Part shown: positions 50,687 to 59,437 of the stretch, in pieces
Numbering within the stretch: position 1 is the stretch's first letter
Layout: every line of letters starts with the position of its first letter
Assembly: GCF_013386115.1 (NCBI RefSeq)
Contig: NZ_JACAOR010000019.1
Span: forward strand, 62,001 to 126,000
Source: Pseudomonas gingeri
Lineage (GTDB): Bacteria; Pseudomonadota; Gammaproteobacteria; Pseudomonadales; Pseudomonadaceae
Length of the DNA: 64,000 nt
Direction: 5' to 3'
The notes under the pieces: generated by a model
The model's database searches: none
What the model was told of the DNA's origin: nothing
The model's input: only the letters and a program-made list of their open reading frames with translations
Program-made: the position numbers and the translations under genes

Positions 50687-51505
50687 TTATTCGGCTCGGG
50701 CCCGCACATGGATCGCCCCGAAGGGCTCATTCTGCACCAGTTCGACCAGGGATTCCTTGACCAGCTCGAGGATCGCCATGAAGGTCACCACCACGCCGAG
50801 CTTGCCTTCCTCGGCGGTGAACAGCTCGACAAACGGCACAAAACCGCCGCCCTTGAGCCGATCGAGCACATCGCTCATGCGCTCGCGGGTCGACAGTTGC
50901 TCACGGCTGACCTGATGGCTTTCGAACATGTCGCCACGACGCAGCACCTCGGCCATGGACAGCAGGACCTCTTCCAGGCTGACGTCCGGCAGCAATTTGC
51001 GCGCCCGCGCTTCCGGGGCGTCCAGCTTGGGCACGACGACGTCGCGGCCCACCCGGCTCAATTCATCGATGCCTTCGGCCGCCGCCTTGAACCGCTCATA
51101 TTCCTGCAGGCGACGGATCAGTTCGGCACGCGGGTCGTCCTCTTCCTCCTCGACCTCGGCCGAACGCGGCAGCAGCATGCGCGACTTGATCTCGGCGAGC
51201 ATGGCCGCCATCACCAGGTATTCGGCCGCCAGTTCCAGGCGCACCGACTGCATCAGCTCGACATAGCCCATGTACTGGCGGGTGATTTCCGCCACCGGGA
51301 TGTCGAGGATATTGATGTTCTGCTTGCGGATCAGGTACAGCAGCAAGTCCAGCGGGCCTTCGAAGGCCTCGAGGAAGACTTCCAGCGCATCTGGCGGAAT
51401 ATACAGGTCCAGCGGCATTTCCATGACCGCCTGGCCATAGACCATGGCAAAGGGCAGTTCCTGCTGCGCTCCGGCCTGGCTGTCGACCGTTTCAACAGCG
51501 GACAT
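50687..51505 (-). CDS. scpA: Segregation and condensation protein A
   Basis: Kleisin subunit of the SMC-ScpAB complex, 272 residues. It shows the kleisin N-terminal block FEGPLDLLLYLIRKQNINILDIP with VAEITRQYMGYVELM, the LEYLVMAA-type helix (LAAEYLVMAAMLAEIKSRML), and the C-terminal winged helix (VVTFMAILELVKESLVEL). ATG 51505 abuts the yciO stop directly. It is followed by scpB. Confidence 0.94.
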   Translation of the reverse strand: MSAVETVDSQAGAQQELPFAMVYGQAVMEMPLDLYIPPDALEVFLEAFEGPLDLLLYLIRKQNINILDIPVAEITRQYMGYVELMQSVRLELAAEYLVMAAMLAEIKSRMLLPRSAEVEEEEDDPRAELIRRLQEYERFKAAAEGIDELSRVGRDVVVPKLDAPEARARKLLPDVSLEEVLLSMAEVLRRGDMFESHQVSREQLSTRERMSDVLDRLKGGGFVPFVELFTAEEGKLGVVVTFMAILELVKESLVELVQNEPFGAIHVRARAE

Positions 51506-52135
51506 TCAGGCCTCGACCATGAAGGGAGCCGGATCGCCGCAACCGACCCGGACCACTTCCGGCTCGCCATCGGCCAGATTGATCACGGTGGACGCCTTGA
51601 TCCCGCCGAAGCCGCCATCGATGATCAGGTCGACCTGATGTTCGAGCAACTGGCGGATCTCGTAGGGATCGATCATCGGATCGCTGTCGCCGGGCATGAT
51701 CAGACTCACGCTCATCAGCGGCTCGCCCAGTTCGGCCAGCAGCGCCAGGGCAATCGGATGACTGGGGATACGCAGGCCGATGGTGCGTTTTTTCGCGTGC
51801 AGCAGCAGCCGCGGCACTTCCCGGGTCGCATTCAGGATAAAGGTGTAGGGCCCTGGCGTATGAGCCTTGAGCAGGCGGAACAGGCCGGTGTCGACCTTGG
51901 CGAACAGGCCCAGTTGCGACAGGTCGGCACAGATCAGCGCGAAGTTGTGCTTGTCATCCAGTTGCCGCAACCGCCGCACACGCTCGACCGCATTCTTGTC
52001 GCCGATCTGGCAGCCAATGGCATAGGACGAATCGGTCGGATAGATCACGACCCCACCCTTGCGAATGATTTCCACCGCCTGCTTGATCAGGCGCGCCTGC
52101 GGGTTTTCCGGATGAATCTGGAAAAATTGACTCAC
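51506..52135 (-). CDS. yciO: YciO-like Sua5/TsaC family protein
   Basis: 209-residue protein of the YrdC/Sua5 fold, closest to E. coli YciO: SQFFQIHPENPQ at the N-terminus, AVEIIRKGGVVIYPTDSSYA, RRLRQLDDKHNFALIC, TPGPYTFILNATREVP and KKRTIGLRIPSHPIALAL. TsaC and Sua5 make threonylcarbamoyl-AMP for tRNA t6A; the role of YciO is less clear. Start GTG 52135 reproduces the YciO N-terminus; an ATG at 52177 is also in frame. It is joined to scpA with no gap. Confidence 0.9.
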   Translation of the reverse strand: MSQFFQIHPENPQARLIKQAVEIIRKGGVVIYPTDSSYAIGCQIGDKNAVERVRRLRQLDDKHNFALICADLSQLGLFAKVDTGLFRLLKAHTPGPYTFILNATREVPRLLLHAKKRTIGLRIPSHPIALALLAELGEPLMSVSLIMPGDSDPMIDPYEIRQLLEHQVDLIIDGGFGGIKASTVINLADGEPEVVRVGCGDPAPFMVEA

Positions 52136-52148
52136 ATTTTCTACCTGT

Positions 52149-53015
52149 TCAGACGCATGCGGTTGTTGGCTGGTCATATTTGAACCGACACCAGAGCGGC
52201 GGCAGATCTTCGGGAAGCGGGCGGTACTCACCGATCTCGGACCAGCCTCCAGGGCCATGAAAATCGCTGCCGGCACTGACCAGCAGCCCGAACTCACGGG
52301 CCAGGATCGCCAGGCTGCCGACCTGCTCGGCCGGCTGGTGCCCGTTGACCACTTCAAGTGCCTGGCCTCCCGCTTGAATATAGTCGGCAATCAGCTTGCG
52401 GCGCTTGCTGCGGGTGAAATCGTAGTGCCAGGGGTGCGCCAGGCTGACCCAGGCACCGGCCGCGCGCAAGGTGCCCACGGTGTCCTCCAGGGTCGGCCAG
52501 TGCAGCTTGACGTCCCCCAGCTTGCCGGCCCCCAGCCACTTGCGAAAAGCCTCGGCCCGGTCCTTGACGAAGCCCTCGCGGACCAGGAAGTCGGCGAAAT
52601 GCGGGCGCGCCGGCGCATTGCCGCTGTCGCCCAGCTCCTGCTGGATCGCCCGCGCGCCGTCCAGCGCACCGGGCATGCCCTTGAGGGCGAGCTTGCGGCT
52701 GATTTCCTCGGAGCGCAGCCAGCGTCCCTCGTGCAGCCTGGCAATGGCCTCGACCAGCGCTGGCGCATTGACATCAAAACCGTACCCCAGCACATGGATG
52801 GTCGCGCCGCCCCAGGTGCAGGATAACTCGACGCCATTGACCAGCCGCATGCCCAGCGCATCCGCCGCGGCACGGGCCTCGGCAAGGCCCTCCAGGGTGT
52901 CATGGTCGGTCAGGGCCAGGACTCGCACGCCTTTCTCGTGCGCACGGGCAACCAGGACCGCGGGCGCGAGGGCGCCGTCGGAAGCCGTGCTATGGCAGTG
53001 CAGGTCGATTTCCAC
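52149..53015 (-). CDS. PHP-domain phosphoesterase (TrpH/YciV, RNase AM-like)
   Basis: 288-residue PHP phosphoesterase with the metal motifs EIDLHCHSTASDG, LALTDHDTLEGL, LVNGVELSC, VSLAHPWHYD and SAGSDFHGP. E. coli YciV (RNase AM, formerly TrpH) processes 5' ends of rRNA and degrades 3',5'-bisphosphonucleotides; the same is likely here. Start GTG 53015 begins the conserved VEIDLHCHS. Its stop overlaps the upstream part of the yciO frame slightly. The yciV-yciO-scpA order is common in gamma-proteobacteria. Confidence 0.9.
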   Translation of the reverse strand: MEIDLHCHSTASDGALAPAVLVARAHEKGVRVLALTDHDTLEGLAEARAAADALGMRLVNGVELSCTWGGATIHVLGYGFDVNAPALVEAIARLHEGRWLRSEEISRKLALKGMPGALDGARAIQQELGDSGNAPARPHFADFLVREGFVKDRAEAFRKWLGAGKLGDVKLHWPTLEDTVGTLRAAGAWVSLAHPWHYDFTRSKRRKLIADYIQAGGQALEVVNGHQPAEQVGSLAILAREFGLLVSAGSDFHGPGGWSEIGEYRPLPEDLPPLWCRFKYDQPTTACV

Positions 53016-53099
53016 GGGAACTGAATAACCTCTAGGTGGCGCTTTCGCTGGCAAGTATGTTTGTTATTATGCCGCTACATCCTGCTTCTGGCTGCCACT

Positions 53100-53696
53100 G
53101 TGAAACAATTCATCGATTTCATCCCGCTGTTCCTGTTTTTCATCGTCTATAAAATCGAACCCCGCATCATCGACATCGCCGGCAACAATGTGACGGTCGG
53201 TGGCATCTACAGCGCCACGGCGGTGCTGATCATCAGTTCCCTGGTGGTCTACGGCGCCCTGTTCGTCAAGCAGCGCAAGCTGGAGAAAAGCCAGTGGCTG
53301 ACGCTGGTCGCCTGCCTGGTGTTCGGCAGCCTGACCCTGGCCTTCCACAGTGAAACCTTCCTCAAGTGGAAGGCACCGGTGGTCAACTGGCTGTTCGCCC
53401 TGGCCTTTGCCGGCAGCCATTTCATCGGCGACCGCCTGCTGATCAAGCGCATCATGGGCCATGCCCTGAACCTGCCGGACCCGGTCTGGACGCGCCTGAA
53501 CGTCGCCTGGATCGTGTTCTTCCTGTTCTGTGGCGCGGCCAACCTGTTCGTCGCGTTCACCTTCCAGCAGTACTGGGTGGACTTCAAGGTATTCGGCAGC
53601 CTGGGCATGACCCTGCTGTTCCTGATCGGCCAGGGTATCTACCTGTCCCGCCATCTGCACGACGCCGATCCCACCACGCCAAAAACCGAGGACTGA
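53100..53696 (+). CDS. yciB: Inner-membrane septation protein YciB (IspZ)
   Basis: 198-residue membrane protein with about five segments: KQFIDFIPLFLFFIVYKI, YSATAVLIISSLVVYGALFV, WLFALAFAGSHFIGDRLLIKRIM and ARLNVAWIVFF-like helices. It is linked to cell envelope integrity and septation. Start GTG 53100 gives the conserved VKQFIDF; 13 more codons are open. It is divergent from the PHP gene and followed after one base by yciI. Confidence 0.93.
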   Translation: MKQFIDFIPLFLFFIVYKIEPRIIDIAGNNVTVGGIYSATAVLIISSLVVYGALFVKQRKLEKSQWLTLVACLVFGSLTLAFHSETFLKWKAPVVNWLFALAFAGSHFIGDRLLIKRIMGHALNLPDPVWTRLNVAWIVFFLFCGAANLFVAFTFQQYWVDFKVFGSLGMTLLFLIGQGIYLSRHLHDADPTTPKTED

Positions 53697-53697
53697 C

Positions 53698-53997
53698 ATG
53701 CTCTACGCAATCATTGCCACCGACGTCGAGAACTCCCTGGAAAAACGCCTGGCGGCACGTCCGGCGCATATCGAGCGGCTGCAACAGCTCAATGCCGAGG
53801 GCCGGGTGATCCTCGCCGGACCGCATCCGGCCATCGACAGCAACGACCCTGGCGCCGCCGGCTTCACCGGCAGCCTGATCGTCGCCGAGTTCGAGTCCCT
53901 GGCAGCCGCGCAGGCCTGGGCCGAGGCCGATCCGTTCGTCGCCGCCGGCGTCTACGGCCACGTCCTGGTCAAGCCATTCCGCCAATCAATGCCCTGA
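53698..53997 (+). CDS. yciI: YciI family protein
   Basis: 99-residue member of the YCII family (ferredoxin-like fold): LYAIIATDVENSLEKRLAARPAHI begins the protein, then GRVILAGPHPAID and AWAEADPFVAAGVYGHVLVKPF, with the conserved His and Asp of the putative active site. Exact reaction unknown. It immediately follows yciB, as in many proteobacteria. Confidence 0.92.
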   Translation: MLYAIIATDVENSLEKRLAARPAHIERLQQLNAEGRVILAGPHPAIDSNDPGAAGFTGSLIVAEFESLAAAQAWAEADPFVAAGVYGHVLVKPFRQSMP

Positions 53998-54107
53998 GCC
54001 GGCGCCGGCGCGATGCCCCGCCAGGGATCATCGCGCAGGCAATCGCTCATTATTCTCGTTCGACAGCCGACAACGTTCTGAATACCGATTGGAATCAGGA
54101 GTTTCCG

Positions 54108-54515
54108 ATGCGTAAAGGTCCGTTGTGTCTGCTGTGCGTCATGTTATCGATCGGGGCAATCGCCCAGGCTGAAGAAAGCGGCGCGGGCAATTCCACGCCC
54201 CTGTCCCTGAGCGCCGGAAGCCAGATCACCGATTTGCAGCAACGCCTGAAAGAAAGCGAGCGACAGCGCGAAGAACTGAGCAAGCAGCTGGCCAGCGCCG
54301 ACGCCGAGCGTGAAAGCGCCCAGCTCAGCCGGTTGCGTCAGGAGAACCAACGCCTCAAGCTGCAACTCAAAGAGGCACAGGCCAACCCTGTTCCCCGCCT
54401 GCTGACCGACCAGCAGCAATGGTTTGTCACCGGAGGGGGAGTTGCACTCCTGGCCCTGCTCTGCGGTATCTTCGCCAGTGGCGGGCGCAGACAGCGCCGG
54501 CAATGGTTGAATTGA
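54108..54515 (+). CDS. Secreted/membrane coiled-coil protein
   Basis: 135-residue protein with a signal peptide (PLCLLCVMLSIGAIAQA-EE), a periplasmic coiled coil (about 40-90: LQQRLKESERQREELSKQL and SAQLSRLRQENQRLKLQL), and a C-terminal membrane helix (WFVTGGGVALLALLCGIFASG) followed by basic residues. The layout resembles the C-terminal part of TIGR04211 SH3-and-anchor proteins but the SH3 domain is missing. It lies 34 bases before cpxR. Function unknown. Confidence 0.8.
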   Translation: MRKGPLCLLCVMLSIGAIAQAEESGAGNSTPLSLSAGSQITDLQQRLKESERQREELSKQLASADAERESAQLSRLRQENQRLKLQLKEAQANPVPRLLTDQQQWFVTGGGVALLALLCGIFASGGRRQRRQWLN

Positions 54516-54549
54516 GAGCGCCATCGGGCGATCTGTTATCGAGAACTTC

Positions 54550-55227
54550 ATGAGCGACCTGTTACTGATAGACGATGACCAGGAGCTGTGCGAGCTCCTG
54601 ACCAGTTGGCTGAGCCAGGAAGGCTTTCAGGTACGTGCCTGCCACGATGGCCTCAGTGCCCGCAAGGCCCTGGCCGACAGCGCCCCGGCGGCGGTGGTGC
54701 TGGACGTGATGCTGCCCGACGGCAGCGGCCTCGAGCTGCTCAAGCAGTTGCGCAGCGATCACCCGGAACTGCCGGTGGTGATGCTCTCGGCCCGCGGCGA
54801 ACCCCTGGACCGTATCCTCGGCCTCGAACTGGGCGCCGACGACTACCTGGCCAAGCCCTGCGACCCCCGGGAACTGACCGCCCGCCTGCGCGCGGTGCTG
54901 CGCCGCAGCCACCCGACCGCGACGTCGAGCCAGCTGGAACTGGGCGACCTGTGTTTCAGTCCGGTGCGGGGCGTGGTCACCATCGATCAGCAGGACTTCA
55001 CCCTCACCGTCTCCGAAAGCCGCCTGCTCGAAGCCCTCCTGCAGCAACCCGGCGAACCGCTGGACAAGCAGGAACTGGCGCAGATCGCCCTGGGTCGCAA
55101 GCTGACCCTCTACGATCGCAGCCTGGACATGCACGTCAGCAACCTGCGCAAGAAGATCGGCCCGCATCCCGACGGGCGCCCGCGGATCGTCGCGTTGCGC
55201 AGCCGCGGTTATTACTACGCACCGTGA
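54550..55227 (+). CDS. cpxR: Response regulator CpxR
   Basis: OmpR-family response regulator, 225 residues. Receiver: LLLIDDDQELCELL (acidic pair), AVVLDVMLPDGSG (phospho-Asp about 51), VMLSARGEPLDRILGLELGADDYLAKP. DNA-binding domain: LTVSESRLLEALLQQPGEPLDKQEL and LGRKLTLYDRSLDMHVSNLRKKIGP, a phrase shared with E. coli CpxR. The GTAAA-N6-GTAAA site downstream, ahead of the Spy-like gene, supports the CpxR call. The sensor gene cpxA lies beyond that gene rather than directly adjacent. Confidence 0.9.
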   Translation: MSDLLLIDDDQELCELLTSWLSQEGFQVRACHDGLSARKALADSAPAAVVLDVMLPDGSGLELLKQLRSDHPELPVVMLSARGEPLDRILGLELGADDYLAKPCDPRELTARLRAVLRRSHPTATSSQLELGDLCFSPVRGVVTIDQQDFTLTVSESRLLEALLQQPGEPLDKQELAQIALGRKLTLYDRSLDMHVSNLRKKIGPHPDGRPRIVALRSRGYYYAP

Positions 55228-55242
55228 GCCAGCGATGATCAT

Positions 55243-55276
55243 TGATCGCTCACACGCTCCAGCGTGGGAACGATCA
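55243..55276. repeat. Palindromic intergenic repeat
   Basis: TGATCG...CACGCT and AGCGTG...CGATCA form an imperfect palindrome of 34 bases, of the extragenic palindrome type common in Pseudomonas. It lies between cpxR and the Spy-like gene and may partly terminate the cpxR transcript. Confidence 0.6.
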
Positions 55277-55308
55277 AAACGGCTTTGTAAGTTCTGCCCG
55301 AGCCCCTC

Positions 55309-55324
55309 TTTACCCAAGCTTTAC
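55309..55324 (-). promoter_or_regulatory. CpxR-type binding box
   Basis: Read on the minus strand: GTAAA-N6-GTAAA (55324-55309), the direct-repeat layout of CpxR boxes. It is 82 bases before the Spy/CpxP-like start codon. Confidence 0.55.
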
Positions 55325-55405
55325 CCTCCGCTGACCGCCGCTGACCTTGATCTCCTTAATCTGTACTCACCCGGACTGACCGGAACCGAGACAAGGAGAA
55401 ACACC

Positions 55406-55834
55406 ATGCGCAAGACCCTTATCGCCCTGATGTTCGCTGCAGCCCTGCCAACCGTCGCCATGGCCATGCCTGGCAGCGGTGGCCCGATGGACGGCCCACA
55501 CCATGGCGGCGGCAATCACTGGCGGGCGCCCTACAGCCAACTGGACCTGACCCCTGACCAGCGCCACGCCATCGGCAAGCTGATGGGTGAACAGATGCGC
55601 GATCGCAAGATGCTCGCCGAGAAGTACCTGGCCAAGCTCTCGCCGGCCGACCAGACGGCGTTCAAGAACGAACGGGATGCCGCTCGCCAGAAAACCCAGG
55701 GCGAAATCCGCGCGCTGCTCAAGCCTGACCAGCAGAAGACCTTCGACGAGATCCAGAAGAAACACGCCGAACGCCGTGCCGAATGGGCCGAATTCAAGGC
55801 CTGGAAAGCACAGCAGCCACAAAAAGCGCAATAA
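55406..55834 (+). CDS. Spy/CpxP-family periplasmic protein
   Basis: 142-residue periplasmic protein with signal peptide (RKTLIALMFAAALPTVAMA) and the LTxxQ-type motifs of the family: LDLTPDQRHAI, LSPADQTAF and LLKPDQQKTF. The N-terminal mature part is Gly/His-rich (GGPMDGPHHGGGNHW), possibly metal-binding. Spy acts as a chaperone and CpxP as a Cpx brake; both are Cpx-controlled in E. coli. It lies between cpxR and cpxA, 70 bases before cpxA. ATG 55406 follows AAGGAG. Confidence 0.88.
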   Translation: MRKTLIALMFAAALPTVAMAMPGSGGPMDGPHHGGGNHWRAPYSQLDLTPDQRHAIGKLMGEQMRDRKMLAEKYLAKLSPADQTAFKNERDAARQKTQGEIRALLKPDQQKTFDEIQKKHAERRAEWAEFKAWKAQQPQKAQ

Positions 55835-55904
55835 TCCGCTTCTACCCCGAGCCCGACGGCCAATGCCGCCGGGCTTTCCCTGTTTGATTGGTTGAGGAAT
55901 TGCC

Positions 55905-57239
55905 GTGCGATCACTGTTCTGGCGCATCCTGGCCAGCTTCTGGCTGGCCATTGCCCTTGTCGCGGGATTGTCGATTCTGCTCGGACACATGCTCAACCAG
56001 GACGCCTGGATCCTCAGCCGGCATCCGGGCCTGGCGACCCTGGCCGAAGACTGGACCCAGACCTATGAAAACCAGGGCGAAGATGCCGCCCAGGACATCC
56101 TGGAACAGCGCAAGAAGCAGTATCACATCGATGTCCAGGTCCTCAACGAAAGCGGCGACCCGGTGGTGCGGGGCACCTTCCCTCGTCGTGCCGCGGCCTT
56201 CGAGGCCCGCCAGAACAACGACGATCGCCGGTTGCCGTGGCGGCGCCTGACGGTCGAATACACCAGCCCGAAAAGCGGCGATACCTACCTGCTGATCTAC
56301 CGTATTCCCCACCCGGAGCTGGATGCCTGGCACCGTGAAAGCCTGCTCTGGCCCCTCAGTGCCCTGGGCATCGCCCTGGTGGTGCTGACCCTGTTCAGCC
56401 TGCTGGTGACCCTGTCGATCACCCGGCCGCTGAGTCGCCTGCGCGGTGCCGTGCATGACCTCGGCCAGGCCACCTATCAACAGAACAGCCTGGCGAAACT
56501 GGCTGCGCGGCGCGATGAGTTCGGCGTGCTGGCCAAGGATTTCAACCTGATGGGCGCCCGCCTGCAAAGCCTGATCGGCAGCCAGCGGCAATTGTTGCGT
56601 GATGTCTCCCACGAGCTGCGCTCGCCACTGGCGCGCCTGCGGATCGCCCTGGCCCTGGCCGAACGTTCGAACCCCGAGGAACGTGAACGACTCTGGCCGC
56701 GACTGACCCGCGAATGCGATCGCCTGGAAGCGCTGATCAGCGAAATTCTCGCCCTGGCCCGGGTCGATGCCGACCAGGCCAGCGCCGAAGAGGTCGATCT
56801 CAATCAGTTGCTGACGGTCCTGCAAAGAGAGGCCGTGCTCGGCTCAACGGAGCAACCGGTGCAACTGGAGGCCGAACAGGCGCTGAGCCTGAGGGGCTGG
56901 CCGACCATGATCGAACGGGCACTGGATAACCTGCTGCGCAATGCCCAGCGCTTCAACCCCGAAGGCCAGGCCATCGAAGTCTCGGCGCGGCGCCAGGGCG
57001 AACGGATCGAAATCAGCGTCCGCGACCATGGCCCCGGCGTCGAAGCCGAACACCTGGCACAGTTGGGCGAACCGTTCTTCCGCGCTCCCGGCCAGACCGC
57101 GGCGGGCCATGGCCTGGGCCTGGCGATTGCGCGCCGGGCAGCGGAACGGCATGGCGGCAGCCTGGTGCTGGCGAATCATCCGCAAGGCGGCTTTATCGCC
57201 ACCCTGGACTTGCCGCTGGAGCCGGGAACAACCAGTTGA
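55905..57239 (+). CDS. cpxA: Sensor histidine kinase CpxA
   Basis: 444-residue inner-membrane kinase. Two membrane helices (about 6-28 and 148-170) flank a periplasmic sensor domain. A HAMP linker (SITRPLSRLRGAVHDLGQ) leads to the H-box LLRDVSHELRSPLARLRIAL, with the phospho-His at about residue 234, and ATP-binding N, G1 and G2 boxes (LDNLLRNAQRFN, VRDHGPGVE, GHGLGLAIARRA). The H-box closely follows CpxA. Start GTG 55905 has GAGGAATTGCC upstream. Confidence 0.9.
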   Translation: MRSLFWRILASFWLAIALVAGLSILLGHMLNQDAWILSRHPGLATLAEDWTQTYENQGEDAAQDILEQRKKQYHIDVQVLNESGDPVVRGTFPRRAAAFEARQNNDDRRLPWRRLTVEYTSPKSGDTYLLIYRIPHPELDAWHRESLLWPLSALGIALVVLTLFSLLVTLSITRPLSRLRGAVHDLGQATYQQNSLAKLAARRDEFGVLAKDFNLMGARLQSLIGSQRQLLRDVSHELRSPLARLRIALALAERSNPEERERLWPRLTRECDRLEALISEILALARVDADQASAEEVDLNQLLTVLQREAVLGSTEQPVQLEAEQALSLRGWPTMIERALDNLLRNAQRFNPEGQAIEVSARRQGERIEISVRDHGPGVEAEHLAQLGEPFFRAPGQTAAGHGLGLAIARRAAERHGGSLVLANHPQGGFIATLDLPLEPGTTS

Positions 57240-57268
57240 ACCTTGTCCCTGCGCAAGCGGAATCGAGC

Positions 57269-57286
57269 GGGAGCCGGCCGGCTCCC
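57269..57286. repeat. Short perfect palindrome (REP-like)
   Basis: An 18-base perfect palindrome (GGGAGCCGGCCGGCTCCC) lies between convergent cpxA and the nitroreductase gene. It resembles the core of the REP elements above and may terminate both transcripts. Confidence 0.6.
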
Positions 57287-57303
57287 ACACAAGCCCCGGG
57301 ATT

Positions 57304-57864
57304 TCAGGCCGACCAGGCGCTGACAAACTCCGTCAGGTCGACCTTGGGCGCCGGGCGCAATTCGTTCTGCGGCGTGCCCAGGTAGAGAAACGCGATCACT
57401 TCCTCGTCGTCGCTCAGGCCCAGGCCCTTGGCCACATGGCGCGAGTAGGACAGTTCGCCGGTGCGCCAGACCGCACCGATGCCCTGGGCGTGCGCCGCCA
57501 GCAGGATCGCGTGGGCCGCACAGCCGGCGGCCAGCAGTTGCTCGGACTTCGGCACCTTGAAATGCTCCTGCAAACGCGCGACCACGACCACCACCAGCGG
57601 TGCCCGCAACGGCATGCCATGGGCCTTGTCGAGTGCCGCCTGGGTCACTTCGCCACCTTGCTGCTGCACCGCCTCGGCAAGCAATTGCCCCAACTGTTCG
57701 CGAGCCGCGCCTTCTACCGTCAGGAACCGCCAGGGCCGCAGCTGCCCATGGTCCGGCGCGCGCATGGCGGCCGCGAACAGGACTTCGCGCTGGGCCGCCG
57801 TCGGTGCCGGATCCAGCAGGCGCGGTGCGGAAACACGGTTGAGCAAATTGTCGAGAGCCTCCAT
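57304..57864 (-). CDS. Nitroreductase family protein, YdjA-like
   Basis: 186-residue FMN-dependent oxidoreductase: VLFAAAMRAPDHGQLRPWRF binds flavin phosphate, with KAHGMPLRAPLVVVVVA, AAGCAAHAILLAAHAQGIGAVWRTGE and FLYLGTPQNELRP. This is the small YdjA class of nitroreductases. The natural substrate is unknown. Convergent with cpxA. Confidence 0.92.
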   Translation of the reverse strand: MEALDNLLNRVSAPRLLDPAPTAAQREVLFAAAMRAPDHGQLRPWRFLTVEGAAREQLGQLLAEAVQQQGGEVTQAALDKAHGMPLRAPLVVVVVARLQEHFKVPKSEQLLAAGCAAHAILLAAHAQGIGAVWRTGELSYSRHVAKGLGLSDDEEVIAFLYLGTPQNELRPAPKVDLTEFVSAWSA

Positions 57865-57982
57865 CGGCCACCTCCTCGGGAAAATGTGCGGCTATTCTAG
57901 CCACATCCGTAGCGGCCCTGGCGGTTTACATGGACAGGCCCGCAGGTAGAATGACGCCCTTCCCCTGCCCCGAGCTTATTTC

Positions 57983-59437
57983 ATGGCGTTGCCGACCCTG
58001 CGCATCATCGGTTTCATCATCGGCATCTTCCTGATTACCCTGGCTATCAGCATGGTCGTGCCCATGCTGACCCTGGTGATTTTCGAACGCACCAGCGACC
58101 TGCCGTCGTTTCTCTGGGCCAGCACCATCACCTTTATCGCCGGCCTGGCCCTGGTGATCCCGGGTCGCCCGGAACAGGTGCACTTGCGCCCCCGGGACAT
58201 GTACCTGCTGACCGTCTCCAGCTGGGTGGTGGTGTGCATTTTCGCCGCCCTGCCCTTTCTGCTGACCCTGCACACCAGCTACGCCGACGCCTTCTTCGAA
58301 AGCATGTCGGGCATCACCGCCACCGGCTCGACAGTGCTCAGCGGCCTGGACAACATGTCCCCCGGCATCCTGATCTGGCGCTCGCTGCTGCACTGGCTGG
58401 GGGGCATCGGCTTTATCGGCATGGCGGTGGCGATCCTGCCGCTGCTGCGAATCGGCGGCATGCGCCTGTTCCAGACCGAGTCCTCGGACCGTTCGGAGAA
58501 AGTCATGCCGCGCTCGCACATGGTGGCGCGCCTGATCGTGACCGCCTATGTCGGCATCACCATCCTCGGCAGCCTGGCCTTCTGGTGGGCCGGCATGAAC
58601 CTGTTCGATGCGATCAACCATTCGATGTCGGCGATTTCCACCGGTGGCTTCTCGACCTCCGACCAGTCCCTGGCCAAGTGGCATCAGCCGGCGGTGCACT
58701 GGGTGGCGGTGGTGGTGATGATTCTGGGCAGCCTGCCGTTCACCCTCTACGTCGCGACCCTGCGCGGGCACCGCAAGGCACTGATCAAGGACCAGCAGGT
58801 CCAGGGGTTGCTGGGGCTTCTATTGGTGACGTGGCTGGTACTGGGCACCTGGTACTGGTGGACCACCGACCTGCACTGGCTCGATGCCCTGCGCCACGTG
58901 GCGCTGAACGTGACCTCGGTGGTCACCACCACCGGCTTTGCCCTGGGCGACTACAGCCTGTGGGGCAATTTCTCGCTGATGCTGTTTTTCTACCTGGGTT
59001 TTATCGGCGGGTGTTCAGGTTCGACGGCGGGCGGGATCAAGATCTTCCGTTTCCAGGTCGCCTATATCCTGCTCAAGGCCAACCTCAACCAGTTGATCCA
59101 TCCGCGGGCGGTGATCAAGCAGAAGTACAACGGTCACCGGCTCGACGAGGAAATCGTCCGCTCGATCCTGACCTTTTCGTTCTTCTTCGCCATCACCATC
59201 TGCGCGATTGCCCTGGCCCTGTCGTTGCTCGGCCTGGACTGGATGACTGCCCTGACCGGCGCCGCCAGCACCGTGTCCGGCGTAGGCCCCGGCCTGGGCG
59301 AAGTGATCGGCCCCTCGGGCAACTTCGCCAGCCTGCCGGACGGGGCCAAGTGGATCCTGTCCCTGGGCATGCTGCTGGGCCGGCTGGAGATCATCACAGT
59401 GTTCGTGCTGTGTATTCCGGCATTCTGGCGTCACTGA
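57983..59437 (+). CDS. trkH: Potassium transporter TrkH
   Basis: 484-residue K+ uptake membrane subunit with the four pore-loop repeats of the Trk/Ktr family: MSGITATGSTVLSG, HSMSAISTGGFSTSD, VTSVVTTTGFALGDY and AASTVSGVGPGLGEV. The gating-loop phrase GGCSGSTAGGIKIFRFQ is also present. Length equals E. coli TrkH. It works with the NAD-binding TrkA, not in this window. Its last 44 bases overlap the end of the convergent AraC gene. Confidence 0.95.
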   Translation: MALPTLRIIGFIIGIFLITLAISMVVPMLTLVIFERTSDLPSFLWASTITFIAGLALVIPGRPEQVHLRPRDMYLLTVSSWVVVCIFAALPFLLTLHTSYADAFFESMSGITATGSTVLSGLDNMSPGILIWRSLLHWLGGIGFIGMAVAILPLLRIGGMRLFQTESSDRSEKVMPRSHMVARLIVTAYVGITILGSLAFWWAGMNLFDAINHSMSAISTGGFSTSDQSLAKWHQPAVHWVAVVVMILGSLPFTLYVATLRGHRKALIKDQQVQGLLGLLLVTWLVLGTWYWWTTDLHWLDALRHVALNVTSVVTTTGFALGDYSLWGNFSLMLFFYLGFIGGCSGSTAGGIKIFRFQVAYILLKANLNQLIHPRAVIKQKYNGHRLDEEIVRSILTFSFFFAITICAIALALSLLGLDWMTALTGAASTVSGVGPGLGEVIGPSGNFASLPDGAKWILSLGMLLGRLEIITVFVLCIPAFWRH

